Notes: generated by a model from the letters alone, not told the origin. DNA of 64,000 nucleotides from Owenia fusiformis (GCA_903813345.2 CAIIXF020000008.1:14370822-14434821), one strand, 5' to 3'; shown: positions 42,601 to 45,883, numbered from the stretch's first letter. Made by a program: numbers and translations.

Positions 42601-43828
42601 TGCATTCCTATGTATTTACAAACCCATAGAATTGTGCATGTAATACTGACAAAAATAACATACCTCAAAAATGCAAATGATAATGACTCTCTCATATACA
42701 AAATGGTTCGTTAATCAAAAAAACACAGCTCATACAATACACAGAACCAAGCCTTATTTTTATGATTTCACACTGTATTAAAAATCATATAAGGTTCACT
42801 ATTCTGTTTTTTAGTGATTAATGTTGAGTTTGACAACATAAAAAGTTGTCGAATGTGTATTGTATATTGTATGTTTGAAAATGTAGATTTTAAATTGTAC
42901 CTACCATATGTTTTTTATGTTTACAGCCCATGGGGAGGCTGTATTACAGTACATGCAGGGAGGGAGGGTAGAAGCAGAGGCTGGTATGCTAGCGGGCTAC
43001 CTCACATGGCATGCTCTACCTAACCAAACACAATGTTCAGGAATAGTCTCCAATGGTAAGTTTCAAGTCACACTGTACACTGTATAGTATACTGTTGCAT
43101 GCTCATATACGAACTAGTCATTTTCCAGTATTTATAGCATAAATTAATAAGTACCTATAGTTATGTTATTGAAATATACATATGTTAGGCAATCTCTGTT
43201 AACGTGGCAACATATTATACATTTTGTTGTAATGTAGTTGTTTAACAACCAACATTTTCATGATTTATCTCAATATTCACATTATCACTATAGGGTCATC
43301 CAATAGTATGCCATTAGAGTTTTAGACATATTCAACCAACACGTTTTGATGAATCATGAAATTAAGTGACTCTTGCAAGGTTTTTTAAGATTGAAGTCTA
43401 TGGCAGTCTGGCCCACCAAACAAACAAAAAGAAGTGCTGACATCTATAAATTCAGTTTTATTATAGCAGCTTCTTATAACACTAATTATTTTTGAAATAT
43501 TTCTGTAAGAACTTGTAAGTTTAAATTCTTGCTGAGAATACTTTATCTATATTTTAAAGATGTCGCCCCTGTTCATTTATTTCTTTGAATGGGATGAATA
43601 TTGCACTCCACTGTTAGGTCTTGGCTTAGAACTAAATGAAAAGATTTCTCATGAATTAATTGGTGAAACTTTGTCCAAAAGCTTGTGTTAACTTGCGTAC
43701 TAGTTTCATGTATTACTGTTTCAGATATGGCACTACCTGACCTAATAGAGAAACTCCAACCATTTAATCTTAGTATAGCAACAATAATGTCACTACAAGA
43801 AACTCTAAGGACTAAACACACAAGCTGA
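608..43828 (+). CDS. ANAPC1: Anaphase-promoting complex subunit 1 (APC1), C-terminal half, 30 exons
   Basis: APC1 is the large scaffold of the APC/C ubiquitin ligase, which drives cyclin and securin destruction. Exons, each joined in phase by GT-AG: 608-699, 967-1115, 1927-2107, 2493-2615, 2971-3101, 4941-5047, 11489-11566, 12459-12548, 22101-22209, 22515-22655, 23216-23265, 23516-23700, 24126-24217, 24522-24656, 25143-25225, 25405-25483, 26015-26089, 26509-26585, 31515-31605, 31753-31866, 32178-32323, 32941-33027, 33323-33440, 34252-34326, 34993-35060, 35297-35435, 35655-35831, 36317-36515, 42927-43055, 43725-43828. The product resembles vertebrate APC1 (compared from memory) through the proteasome/cyclosome (PC) repeats (FHNGVAAGL, LLLGIAAAK, SIAAGLALGLVMLG, YCNIMAGACMTIGLKFAG, MSLGLLFLGG) and the conserved YHLQAFRHLYVLAAEPR block. 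About 1,140 codons are visible; the human protein has about 1,944 residues, so the N-terminal part lies upstream. The only uncertain boundary is the acceptor of exon 24. An AATAAA at 44583 could end the transcript. Confidence 0.95.
813..888. mobile_element. 76-bp mini-MITE
   Basis: TACAGGTTGTCCATAAAGTC and GACTTTATGGAAACCCTGTA are inverted ends with TA boundaries. Too short for any gene; Tc1/mariner-like ends. Confidence 0.65.
967..1115 (+). CDS. ANAPC1: ANAPC1 window exon 2
   Basis: Acceptor TTTTAG. Contains FLSQEPPSLYRWL, the equivalent of the 'QEPPS' stretch in vertebrate APC1. Ends in phase 0 at GTATGT. Confidence 0.9.
1409..1926 (+). repeat. Minisatellite built from the acceptor of ANAPC1 exon 3
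   Basis: About 13 imperfect units of 35-45 bp precede the true acceptor. Each holds a pyrimidine stretch, TTGCAG or TTACAG, and then TTATAT or TTACAT, which are the first bases of exon 3 (TTATATGCT). Typical unit core: TGTGTCTATTGCAGTTATAT. Some units have decayed AG dinucleotides (TTGTAG near 1586, TTGCAA near 1624). The array touches the functional acceptor at 1925-1926. Confidence 0.85.
1927..2107 (+). CDS. ANAPC1: ANAPC1 window exon 3
   Basis: Sixty codons plus one base, reading LYAILLHPEESSEPVWDRYV onward. Its first nine bases recur through the upstream minisatellite. Donor GTATGA. Confidence 0.85.
2493..2615 (+). CDS. ANAPC1: ANAPC1 window exon 4
   Basis: Encodes LPFGISHPLYEAIHHCRANP and SDWPDDAYILIG, matching the 'REAIYHCREQPASDWPE' region of vertebrate APC1. 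Confidence 0.92.
2971..3101 (+). CDS. ANAPC1: ANAPC1 window exon 5
   Basis: Begins REDLHQQANISNMP and carries an acidic linker (KEEEDGMEFIDRE), in the same order as the acidic linker of vertebrate APC1. Phase 0 end. Confidence 0.9.
3165..4054. mobile_element. hAT-type non-autonomous transposon
   Basis: Inverted ends TAGGGGTCAAACGGTT and AACCGTTTGACCCCTA are flanked by the 8-bp duplication GATTTATT (3157-3164 and 4055-4062). GGTTCGGTT-type repeats lie near the ends. No ORF. It lies in ANAPC1 intron 5. Confidence 0.88.
4409..4883. mobile_element. Palindromic insertion flanked by a 16-bp direct repeat
   Basis: ATTGCAATAACCACAT occurs at 4409-4424 and 4868-4883. Between them, ATCACATACTATGTAGAAAT (from 4426) is inverted near 4690, and TTACACGTTTCAGC(G/A)TATGTGATACGGGAAATA is inverted within 4725-4860. 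Confidence 0.6.
4941..5047 (+). CDS. ANAPC1: ANAPC1 window exon 6
   Basis: Encodes FSDDLRIQEVRRLLQSARPV, equivalent to the 'SEDLRVQDVRRLLQSAHPV' segment of vertebrate APC1. Acceptor ATTTCCAG, donor GTAAGA. Confidence 0.95.
5101..5713. mobile_element. Foldback MITE with TTAA ends
   Basis: TTTAAAGGAATATTCCTTGC starts it and GCAAGGAATATTCCTTTAA ends it. The inversion runs far inward (TGCCATCTTTTAA, GAAGTGATGTCATCGACTCT and complements at 5515-5575). Confidence 0.85.
5839..6086. repeat. Two adjacent perfect-arm hairpins
   Basis: Hairpin 1 (5844-5973) has 35-bp exact arms, GAATGATTTGAAGTGCAATA onward. Hairpin 2 (5994-6086) has 23-bp exact arms, CTGTATTGCTACTGAGATTG onward. Both share the motif CAATACAG, which recurs in their loops. 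Confidence 0.85.
6751..7323 (-). CDS. TIR domain of the Ig-TIR receptor (shifted frame)
   Basis: The TIR domain signals through homotypic contacts with MyD88-like adaptors in Toll/IL-1 pathways. Box 1 is YDVFVSYHHDD (residues 27-37), box 2 is RDFIPGKSISANI (60-72, with RD and PG), and LIVSQKFLKSNWCKLEF follows (~84-100), as in TIR domains. No ATG is visible at its start and an in-frame stop lies directly upstream of 7323, so it is not an independent gene. It needs a one-base shift from the ectodomain frame in 7286-7323. The stop codon lies inside an AATAAA on the minus strand (6750-6755), so the 3' UTR would be very short. The C-terminal 20 residues are hydrophobic. Confidence 0.75.
   Translation of the reverse strand: MLFGFLYAIYTVKVPKIRIESICKYPYDVFVSYHHDDINFAFNLVTKIEKWGLTTHVADRDFIPGKSISANITNAIYSSRRTILIVSQKFLKSNWCKLEFRLAVQAATESYLDRVILIRLDKCDIPNEMKLIQTYLDHYDRHFRKNFDNRLQSALIGLEKNDVEILDGVVTSFIFQNVVTLFLFAYIVLQ
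7286..8959 (-). CDS. Ig-domain receptor ectodomain and membrane segment (partner of the TIR frame)
   Basis: An intronless 557-codon frame nested antisense in ANAPC1 intron 6. A hydrophobic leader (from MVLIRVLIAAVCNIYCIN, residues ~27-45) suggests secretion. An Ig fold is visible at about residues 180-262: CNVD, WHIKW, LTITNMSYEHEGRYMC, with the Cys pair near 189 and 255. Many N-X-S/T sites and further cysteines follow. The frame ends in a hydrophobic run (GSFLIIWLIVVWI, residues ~535-548) and then a stop, while a TIR domain continues in another frame, overlapping by 38 nt. The layout resembles IL-1R/SIGIRR-type or invertebrate Ig-TIR receptors. The missing introns suggest a retrocopy or a lineage-specific family. 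It may be a pseudogene because of the frame break. Confidence 0.75.
   Translation of the reverse strand: MLFLLIDQTLKMKQTINQYSYCTLFKMVLIRVLIAAVCNIYCINQVCCYNIEDVYLHGIEKASKGHTDLPNTVPIETFLESKYCEQRGENSKVIFEERSSMYPKLLSENGSTNPDSLSLNIEPLKYGKLLRTDTSDNVHIACLTANKTGTLIRQSRRQRQHDHHYNTPHVNMTTNSHCVEKETPVILTCNVDTRLRLKGNVSYLQPWHIKWVQNTSMLVDTKMFLQSTKQFGMGQWKSQLTITNMSYEHEGRYMCVVIFKCEWMTSRTVYLAISKQLYGPDLKFAALNYPKWPQPNVSHPMKTSFTVEVNSIYGIMVGFHGPDLLEVKHNRFKYGRFYEMQITCLSSLGFHGTWVFSKAFYCPSHRVHLSLKFTNLYNNGLFIIYLAIPKLKLESSEKSISNLHQYSEGLSGIITPPLSPVPIISGGENVTHKATISIPQGHYVDIMVLQNPRKCAKCDIRILHGTDTTTINGNETVKHQYQYGTNTTNCDIEVVAMCTYSKFCVTDRMLFYITWEEIHVYGHGLLKESDKYIEGTIGSFLIIWLIVVWIPICHLYS
9440..9720. repeat. Cluster of AATTCTGCA motifs
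   Basis: TTCTGCA preceded by AA or GA occurs about eight times in 280 bp (for example 9478, 9511, 9542, 9644, 9671), with a palindromic end TTTTTCTGCAGTG and CAGAATTC. Confidence 0.6.
10558..10806. mobile_element. ~250-bp MITE
   Basis: TATCCTATGCCAAGTAGAGT and ACTCTACTTGGTATAGGATA are inverted ends. Internal repeats of CATATCT(C/T)CCCGCTTCGGTG follow. Confidence 0.8.
10822..10942. repeat. Imperfect palindrome
   Basis: GGTTTGGATATTGGGTTCAT and GATATGCACATCTACC are inverted as GGTAGATATGCATATCTCCC and CCCCATATCCAAAACC. The sequence shares GATATG words with the preceding MITE. Confidence 0.6.
11489..11566 (+). CDS. ANAPC1: ANAPC1 window exon 7
   Basis: Encodes DHDFIEEQERHLYGLCIRTM then ALSVGR, matching the conserved 'DHEFIEE...RTMALPVGRG' block. 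It follows a 6.4-kb intron that holds the Ig-TIR gene. Confidence 0.95.
12281..12420. mobile_element. 140-bp MITE in ANAPC1 intron 7
   Basis: ATGCCCGAGTAACATTTGCTC and GAGCGAAATGTGACTCAGACAT-like ends are inverted, with an internal CAGCCGACGCTGGCTG hairpin. Confidence 0.55.
12459..12548 (+). CDS. ANAPC1: ANAPC1 window exon 8
   Basis: Encodes GMFTLSSYHSLVTEQLPIPK and LCLTGKAPPR. It ends in phase 2 just before the intron that received the 9-kb transposon. Confidence 0.95.
13882..15661 (+). CDS. Transposon ORF, N-terminal part: OTU-type cysteine protease
   Basis: OTU proteases are mostly deubiquitinases. The domain spans about residues 208-345: VPGDGNCFFHAAG gives Asp217 and Cys220, NAGDLVLLALANLY the middle helix, and GHKHYD the catalytic His (His339). 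An acidic N-terminus and a basic RKKRKHK stretch (~135-141, nuclear-signal-like) precede it. Four 26-28-residue repeats (PEMEPTSCNPKHQE type, 14932-15249) and a linker follow. At 15661 the frame runs into a transposon whose 15-bp iterons add about 64 spurious residues (PSCPKPSCPKP) before a stop at 15855. The true continuation is at 19640. The ATG at 13882 follows TTTCATCTCCAG, so a 5' UTR intron is possible. Confidence 0.85.
14932..15249 (+). repeat. Four in-frame 84-bp coding repeats in the OTU ORF
   Basis: Units encode (P)EMEPTS(C/Y)NPKHQE(P/S)PN with VD(L/I)NETNQ. The last unit is shortened. They form a likely flexible linker between protease and transposase parts. Confidence 0.9.
16460..17272. 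mobile_element. Third-level nested Tc1/mariner-type element
   Basis: CACTCCCCTCCATAAGTTT at the left and AACTTATGGAGGTGAGTG at the right form terminal inverted repeats flanked by TA. The inverted homology extends ~220 bp inward (for example ATATTGATGGAAACGTAACT at 16559 and its complement near 17200). No ORF remains. Confidence 0.75.
18007..18455. repeat. ~450-bp imperfect palindrome inside the nested element
   Basis: Arms contain CGACCGTTAATT(G/T)GAATTTTTGACCTACC and TACTGCACCGTTTTTCTTC in inverse orientation. The centre is TTTTGGTCCCC...CAGCTGT, TAGAAGGCCTTC, then ACAGCTGGGGACCAAAA (18210-18263). It looks like a MITE or hairpin nested in the foldback element. Confidence 0.75.
19640..21225 (+). 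CDS. Transposon ORF, C-terminal part: DDE/DDD-type transposase
   Basis: Continues the OTU frame exactly when one copy of the 8-bp duplication and the inserted element are ignored. A Cys-rich segment (KKDQCLTCSKFEESCKHPG) is zinc-ribbon-like. Acidic residues in RNase H-like settings are the Asp of TFDMEAVL (20326), the Asp of YSDTCGGQNKN (20554) and the acidic group of MECDSMHSAIE (near 20689). It ends EDSDYDTDE-like in an acidic tail (PHPDDSDYDTDE) and TAG. No stop or frameshift is visible in this half. The superfamily is not certain. Confidence 0.8.
22101..22209 (+). CDS. ANAPC1: ANAPC1 window exon 9 (start of PC repeats)
   Basis: Encodes NTTVDLSHIETPPNMAMWPQ and FHNGVAAGLRLAGSAQ. This is the first PC-repeat signature. 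Joins exon 8 in phase across a 9.5-kb intron. Confidence 0.95.
22515..22655 (+). CDS. ANAPC1: ANAPC1 window exon 10
   Basis: Exactly 47 codons, with TWIVYNKPKQNELTNEHAGF and LMALGLRGHLSNLAT. Confidence 0.96.
22700..22930. repeat. Interspersed GTGACATATTGTTAT repeat, copy 1
   Basis: Runs from TGTGACATATTGTTATATTC to GGTGACATTTTGCATGTTAA and TGCCTTGTTC. The same start and end words recur at 32.36 kb and 55.65 kb. Confidence 0.55.
23216..23265 (+). CDS. ANAPC1: ANAPC1 window exon 11 (50 nt)
   Basis: Small exon GHDMTSVGLLLGIAAA whose last codon is completed by the first base of exon 12. Donor GTAAGT. Confidence 0.93.
23516..23700 (+). CDS. ANAPC1: ANAPC1 window exon 12
   Basis: Encodes LLPPSSTELDVPHIVQVAAV and LGVGLVYQCTAHRHIAEVLL, among the most conserved APC1 segments. 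Confidence 0.97.
24126..24217 (+). CDS. ANAPC1: ANAPC1 window exon 13
   Basis: Encodes RPPGPEMENSLDREAYSIAA then GLALGLVMLG, a PC repeat. Acceptor TTCTTCAG. Confidence 0.96.
24522..24656 (+). CDS. ANAPC1: ANAPC1 window exon 14
   Basis: Forty-five codons including QLYNYIVGGHKR and KSPSYQIK, matching 'QLYQYMVGGHRR...KSPSYQIKEGD'. Confidence 0.96.
25143..25225 (+). CDS. ANAPC1: ANAPC1 window exon 15
   Basis: Encodes EGDTVNVDVTSPGATLALGM then MFFCTNN. Phase 2 end at GTATGT. Confidence 0.96.
25405..25483 (+). CDS. ANAPC1: ANAPC1 window exon 16
   Basis: Encodes AVGEWLTAPDTQFLLDFVRP then DFLLLR. Acceptor ATTTCCAG, donor GTAAG. Confidence 0.95.
26015..26089 (+). CDS. ANAPC1: ANAPC1 window exon 17
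   Basis: Encodes VIGRGLVFWEYVLPSKAWIK then ENIPE, in phase 0 at both ends. Confidence 0.93.
26509..26585 (+). CDS. ANAPC1: ANAPC1 window exon 18
   Basis: Encodes KKSDYKDDPDCHIDFETM and ends with AG. The split serine codon is completed by the T that opens exon 19 past the 70-bp array. Confidence 0.93.
26776..31514 (+). repeat. ~68-copy, 70-bp satellite of intron/exon-junction units (exon 19 acceptor)
   Basis: Each unit is 50 nt identical to the 5' part of exon 19 (TCAAGCATATTGCAATATAA onward to GGCCTCA) followed by 20 nt of intron end (TATATTCTTTTACATTTCAG). The array ends at the true exon 19. In most units the acceptor reads TTTCAG or TTACAG, with a few TTTTAG. Units are very uniform. Differences include 4-bp deletions of GTAT (29880, 30297, 30714, 30777, 31269), a longer deletion near 29336, and two small insertions that give CATTGCATATTG (29710, 31168). 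Seventy is not a multiple of three, and one of three frames has a TAA in each unit (ATATAA). Confidence 0.97.
31515..31605 (+). CDS. ANAPC1: ANAPC1 window exon 19 (source of the 70-bp satellite)
   Basis: Reads SQAYCNIMAGACMTIGLKFA then GSANQEAFNLL, matching vertebrate 'SQAHVYIIAGACLSLGFRFAGSENLSAFN'. Only this last copy runs on into the unique exon sequence (CAAGTTTGCAGG) and a donor (GTTAGT). Confidence 0.95.
31753..31866 (+). CDS. ANAPC1: ANAPC1 window exon 20
   Basis: Thirty-eight codons: MGYAKEILAIVSKASLLEQA and VENSLDIIVLSLSM. Phase 0 at both ends. Confidence 0.93.
32178..32323 (+). CDS. ANAPC1: ANAPC1 window exon 21
   Basis: Encodes VMSGTGNLDVLRLCRHLRSR and MAVSMSLGLLFLGGC, a PC-repeat pair matching 'VMAGSGNLKVLQLCRFLH...MALGLLFLGGG'. 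Confidence 0.96.
32355..32490. repeat. Interspersed GTGACATATTGTTAT repeat, copy 2
   Basis: TTGACATATTGTTATAGTCT at the start and GATGGCATTTTGCATGTTAA with TGCCTTTCC at the end. Confidence 0.55.
32941..33027 (+). CDS. ANAPC1: ANAPC1 window exon 22
   Basis: Encodes YTLRTSPEAVGAMLCAFFPK then YPVHSNDNR. Confidence 0.95.
33158..33173. repeat. C16 homopolymer
   Basis: Sixteen consecutive cytosines in ANAPC1 intron 22. Confidence 0.9.
33323..33440 (+). CDS. ANAPC1: ANAPC1 window exon 23
   Basis: Encodes YHLQAFRHLYVLAAEPRMVI and PRDVDTGHVCYVPMEIHFK, one of the strongest matches to vertebrate APC1. Confidence 0.97.
33664..33793. repeat. 130-bp hairpin
   Basis: ATAATGGTTGATTCTGTATA and ACTCAAGTGAGTATATGATA are inverted as TATCATATACTCACAAGAGT and TATACAAAATCAACCATTAT around a short GACCAAGGGGAATG loop. 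Confidence 0.85.
33803..34013. mobile_element. 211-bp MITE with internal GTTGTATA repeats
   Basis: TTATCCCAACCTAA and TTAGGGTGGGATAA are inverted ends. Inside are five units of (A/C)(A/G)GAGTTGTATA(T/C)CG. Confidence 0.65.
34252..34326 (+). CDS. ANAPC1: ANAPC1 window exon 24 (acceptor uncertain)
   Basis: The MAPCLLPELEKLQK core matches 'MAPTLLPELHLLKQ'. Two AG sites keep phase 0: CCCGGAG before 34252 and CAGACAG before 34270. The first gives TNEFRQSHFSS ahead of the core, closer in length to the vertebrate protein. Confidence 0.75.
34453..34919. mobile_element. Rearranged Tc1/mariner remnant
   Basis: The minus strand of 34470-34560 reads LKTIADIKREINRVIQAIPA, like the C-terminal region of mariner transposases. 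The plus strand from 34790 carries a second fragment ending in CACCCTGTA. The fragments share inverted ACTGTAGG(T/C)AAACCTGCAC. Confidence 0.6.
34993..35060 (+). CDS. ANAPC1: ANAPC1 window exon 25
   Basis: Encodes VEVRGPRYWPVTFTADKNWE then NL, aligned to 'IKVKGPRYWELLIDLSKGTQHL'. Confidence 0.93.
35297..35435 (+). CDS. ANAPC1: ANAPC1 window exon 26
   Basis: Encodes VWVKQRAGHLSYQQDPQGYR and SLLAKSLTND, matching 'LYVKLRAGQLSYKEDPMGWQSLLAQ'. Confidence 0.95.
35655..35831 (+). CDS. ANAPC1: ANAPC1 window exon 27
   Basis: Fifty-nine codons: KSFSSDPQILNFAKHFCREM and STILYECMTQEKLQVLWTYI. Confidence 0.95.
36075..36175. repeat. 15-bp tandem repeat ACTTGACCTACATTT
   Basis: Six or seven copies, one with TATATTT. 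Confidence 0.9.
36317..36515 (+). CDS. ANAPC1: ANAPC1 window exon 28
   Basis: Encodes SDLWQLKLILAYNRKD and NEEFLEAVGSRVEAYLETW, matching 'ELWQIKLVLEFF...NSEFLPVVKCTIDNTLDQW'. It ends in phase 1 before a 6.4-kb intron that holds an antisense ependymin-related gene. Confidence 0.9.
36546..36766. mobile_element. 221-bp Tc1/mariner-type MITE
   Basis: TACAGGGTGTCAAATAAATA and TATTTATTTGACACCCTGTA are inverted ends with TA boundaries. It lies just inside ANAPC1 intron 28. Confidence 0.85.
37596..37747 (-). CDS. EPDR gene 1, exon 3 with stop
   Basis: Reads AGIETMGAIVISNVTLGIHD and FDIPSYCKSDM, then TGA at 37598-37596. Acceptor TTTTATTTACAG. Confidence 0.82.
37596..39869 (-). CDS. Ependymin-related protein 1, three exons, nested in ANAPC1 intron 28
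   Basis: Secreted ependymin-related glycoprotein (EPDR family; extracellular, calcium-binding in characterised members). Exons on the minus strand: 39869-39630, 39300-38994 and 37747-37596, in phase. A signal peptide (MIHSLVLALCMAMVSG) precedes DPEPCCFPEEWEADF, the typical EPDR opening with a Cys pair. The order SPNNRVAQQVYQ, VDYNKQMKYII, CLNETDY, ENCVPVGDSFYGEV and FDIPSYC parallels the second EPDR gene at 45 kb (PNQRAAISVEQ, CIPVHLLYAGAL, FALPPECQ). The donor of exon 1 (ATG|GTCATT) is not optimal; the second (GAAC|GTAAGG) is good. About 232 residues, usual for the family. A 43-bp minisatellite fills much of the last intron. Confidence 0.85.
37766..38652 (-). repeat. 43-bp minisatellite in EPDR gene 1, last intron
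   Basis: About 20 units of ATGATTCACTAAACAGGGTG plus GGCCATAAACAATGGGACACTGT. It starts some 18 bp from the acceptor of exon 3. Unlike the ANAPC1 arrays it contains no exon sequence. Variants differ at ACTGTAT, ACTTCAT and ACTGCAT. Confidence 0.92.
38793..38940. repeat. Three tandem ~50-bp units
   Basis: The block CATGTTAGTTACAGATTCAT followed by TTTTCAATAAAACTTAGGAG occurs three times with slight changes, inside EPDR gene 1 intron 2. Confidence 0.75.
38994..39300 (-). CDS. EPDR gene 1, exon 2
   Basis: Begins LRQPKIVQEIIILVDYNKQM and ends in phase 1. Holds KCFEQ, RCLNET and ENCVPVG, the middle cysteines of the family. Confidence 0.82.
39630..39869 (-). CDS. EPDR gene 1, exon 1
   Basis: Eighty codons with signal peptide and CC motif. 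ATG directly follows a possible acceptor (CATTTCAG), so a 5' UTR exon may exist upstream. Confidence 0.8.
40225..40326 (-). CDS. Possible small secreted peptide or orphan signal-peptide exon
   Basis: A 33-codon frame (MCKPYLVAVLVFIICGRQ then VVGLSFHHKEVVHLN) has a clear signal-peptide shape. It lies ~360 bp upstream of EPDR gene 1 on the same strand and could be an alternative first exon. An AG|GCAAGT site at CGGCAG could act as a GC donor. No homologue is recognised; chance is quite possible. Confidence 0.2.
   Translation of the reverse strand: MCKPYLVAVLVFIICGRQVVGLSFHHKEVVHLN
40864..41470 (-). mobile_element. Deleted Tc1/mariner copy
   Basis: Inverted ends TACAGGGTGGATAAAAAAC and the CCACCCTGTA complement, with CATATCTTTGTCATTTTA inward of both. 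The minus strand carries degraded transposase words (LFQHNRAMPH, like FQQDGAPPH; KTLDLKSVITHVIQAI) interrupted by stops. Confidence 0.75.
42927..43055 (+). CDS. ANAPC1: ANAPC1 window exon 29
   Basis: Encodes HGEAVLQYMQGGRVEAEAGM and LAGYLTWHALPNQ, aligned to the 'LSMLACFLVYHSVP' region. Phase matches exon 28. Confidence 0.88.
43725..43828 (+). CDS. ANAPC1: ANAPC1 terminal exon 30 with stop
   Basis: Encodes MALPDLIEKLQPFNLSIATI then MSLQETLRTKHTS and TGA at 43826. Corresponds to the C-terminal tail of APC1. Its last codons are copied in the following minisatellite. Confidence 0.88.
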
Positions 43829-44444
43829 TGCTAACATATAATGTAGATATTATGCATGATATAATGTGGTCATCCCATGGACTAAGCACAGAAGATGATG
43901 CTAACATACAATGCAAATATGATATGTGATACATACTGTCATGGCGATTCAATGAACTGTACACTAAAGTTGATGAAAACATACAATGCAGATATATGTG
44001 ATATTGTGCCCATTCCATGGACTTAACACACAAGCTGATACCAACACACAATTAGATATGTGTAATATTGTGCCCATTCCGTGGACTAAACACACAAGCT
44101 GATACCAACGCACAATTAGATATGTGTAATATTGTGCCCATTCCATGGACTAAACACACAAGCTGATACCAACGCACAATTAGATATGTGTAATATTGTG
44201 CCCATTCCGTGGACTAAACACACAAGCTGATACCAACGCACAATTAGATATGTGTAATATTGTGCCCATTCCATGGACTAAACACACAAGCTGATGCCAA
44301 CATACAAACCGGATATGTGTGATATTGTGCCCATTCCATGGACTTAACACACAAGCTGATGCCAACATACAATTCAGATATGTGTGATATTGTGCCCATT
44401 CCATGGACTTAACACACAAGCTAATACAAACACATAATTCAGAG
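43806..44444 (+). repeat. ~10-copy, ~64-bp minisatellite spanning the ANAPC1 stop codon
   Basis: The unit starts GGACTAAACACACAAGCTGA, the last codons and stop of ANAPC1, and continues with a CCAAC(A/G)(C/T)ACAATTAGATATGTG-like body and TTGTGCCCATTCCAT. Copy 1 is the real gene end. Copies 2 and 3 are diverged (CACAGAAGATGATG at 43887, CACTAAAGTTGATG near 43963); copies 4-7 are nearly identical. If polyadenylation uses AATAAA at 44583, the array lies in the 3' UTR. Confidence 0.88.
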
Positions 44445-44582
44445 TGTGGTATAATCTGGCAATTGTGTAAGGAAAGAATTGAGTATATTCTTGTGGAATT
44501 GAAGCATCTCTCTTGATACTATAAAGGATTTAGTTAGAATGCCATAGATTTAAGTTGAAATTTCAATTAAGATTTTCAGTGT

Positions 44583-44588
44583 AATAAA
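44583..44588 (+). terminator. Candidate ANAPC1 polyadenylation signal
   Basis: First canonical AATAAA after the minisatellite, about 755 nt past the stop codon. Another sits at 44940. Confidence 0.4.
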
Positions 44589-45172
44589 GATCTGATTCGC
44601 AATTAAAGCGACAACTCAAAATATTGTGGAAACTTTTTTACAAATGGAGACTGAAATTTTCAAGGTACCTTGAATAGGGACTTATTCAATGAAAATGTGG
44701 ACATTTCAGATATTTTCTTTAGAAAGTGATTCTAAACCTTTAGAAATGGAGACTGTTTAAACTTTAAGATATGTGAAATGGTGGTATGGACATTCTCTGA
44801 AATTCTTCAATTATATATCCATAACAATTAAATGATTTATTTATGTCACAATTTGTTATCCACATTTGCCATAAGATATGTGATCTCGAGATCTCATTCT
44901 AACTTAACCAATGGCTGTATTTGTGTAAGGTATCAGCAAAATAAAACTTTAAAAAGATAATGCATTGCTTTGAAATATTTATTAAGTATCTATTTAAATG
45001 TATTTTTGAACAATTATCAGTACTATGTCCATAGAGCTCTTAAGATAAAGCAATAATGTCTTCTCATTTTTTGCTCACATGGTGAGCTATTGTTATCACC
45101 CACTTGTTTTGATTTACTAGTATTGTCAATATTCAATTTGATCATTCAAGTCCATGTCCTTTTCAATAGTTA

Positions 45173-45883
45173 TTACATATACCGAGTAGAGAGATGTTGG
45201 AACCATGGCTGAACCCAGTCAGGTATAACAGGCCTTACATTGTCACTGTGTGACATGGCCTGGCATTCAGGGGGCAGAGCAAATATGCCATCATCAACTG
45301 GCCCTAGCACATAGTCGGAGTAGGTGATACTACTCATTATCGGAGTACCAGTAGGGATCAGTGCCCCGGCATAGAGCAAGTGAACGGGTATACAGCTGGC
45401 AGTGGCAACAGTCGTGTAAGCAGTCATCTGTATTACTGGAGTTACCAATTCAAACCTCCACATATTACTCTCTAAATTGAGTCCTAGTACCATGCTTCGC
45501 ATAAATGTGGCGTTAACAGCCCGAAGTGCACAAGGATCGATGGTTCCAAGAACTGTTTCTTCTCTTTCACATACAAGGGGATTTCCATTACTTGGTTCAG
45601 TGATTACATACTGGATGTTGGCTGAATAGTCCTGTATGATGCGGAATCTCTGGACTACGTCATCAAGTCGTTGTTCAACACTAATGGCAGCTCGTTGATT
45701 CGGGATGTCCACATATGCTCTGTTACTAAGGGTGACTAGGAGAGGAACAGGTGCACCTCCTAGCACAGCTCGGGCCTGAGAGAGGTCTGCTTGCCATTGT
45801 GTTGGAATACAACAGGGCTCTGGGTCCTGGGCCAAGCACCCGATTGTCAGGACACACAACACAGCAACCGAAATTGGCGATAC
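45173..45883 (-). CDS. Ependymin-related protein 2, main exon
   Basis: Secreted EPDR-family protein. Following an acceptor (TTATTTCAG before 45883) the exon opens VSPISVAVLCVLTIGCLAQ, a signal peptide lacking its Met, which an upstream exon would supply. The frame also stays open to 46015, so an unspliced start is possible. Then come DPEPCCIPTQWQADLSQ, VCEREE, IDPCALRAVNATF, ASCIPVHLLYAGAL and FALPPECQAMSH, which give the family cysteine pattern and an N-glycosylation site. The whole mature protein is in one exon, in contrast to three exons in the 37-39 kb paralog. It ends at TAA 45173, tail to tail with ANAPC1. Confidence 0.85.
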   Translation of the reverse strand, partial: VSPISVAVLCVLTIGCLAQDPEPCCIPTQWQADLSQARAVLGGAPVPLLVTLSNRAYVDIPNQRAAISVEQRLDDVVQRFRIIQDYSANIQYVITEPSNGNPLVCEREETVLGTIDPCALRAVNATFMRSMVLGLNLESNMWRFELVTPVIQMTAYTTVATASCIPVHLLYAGALIPTGTPIMSSITYSDYVLGPVDDGIFALPPECQAMSHSDNVRPVIPDWVQPWFQHLSTRYM

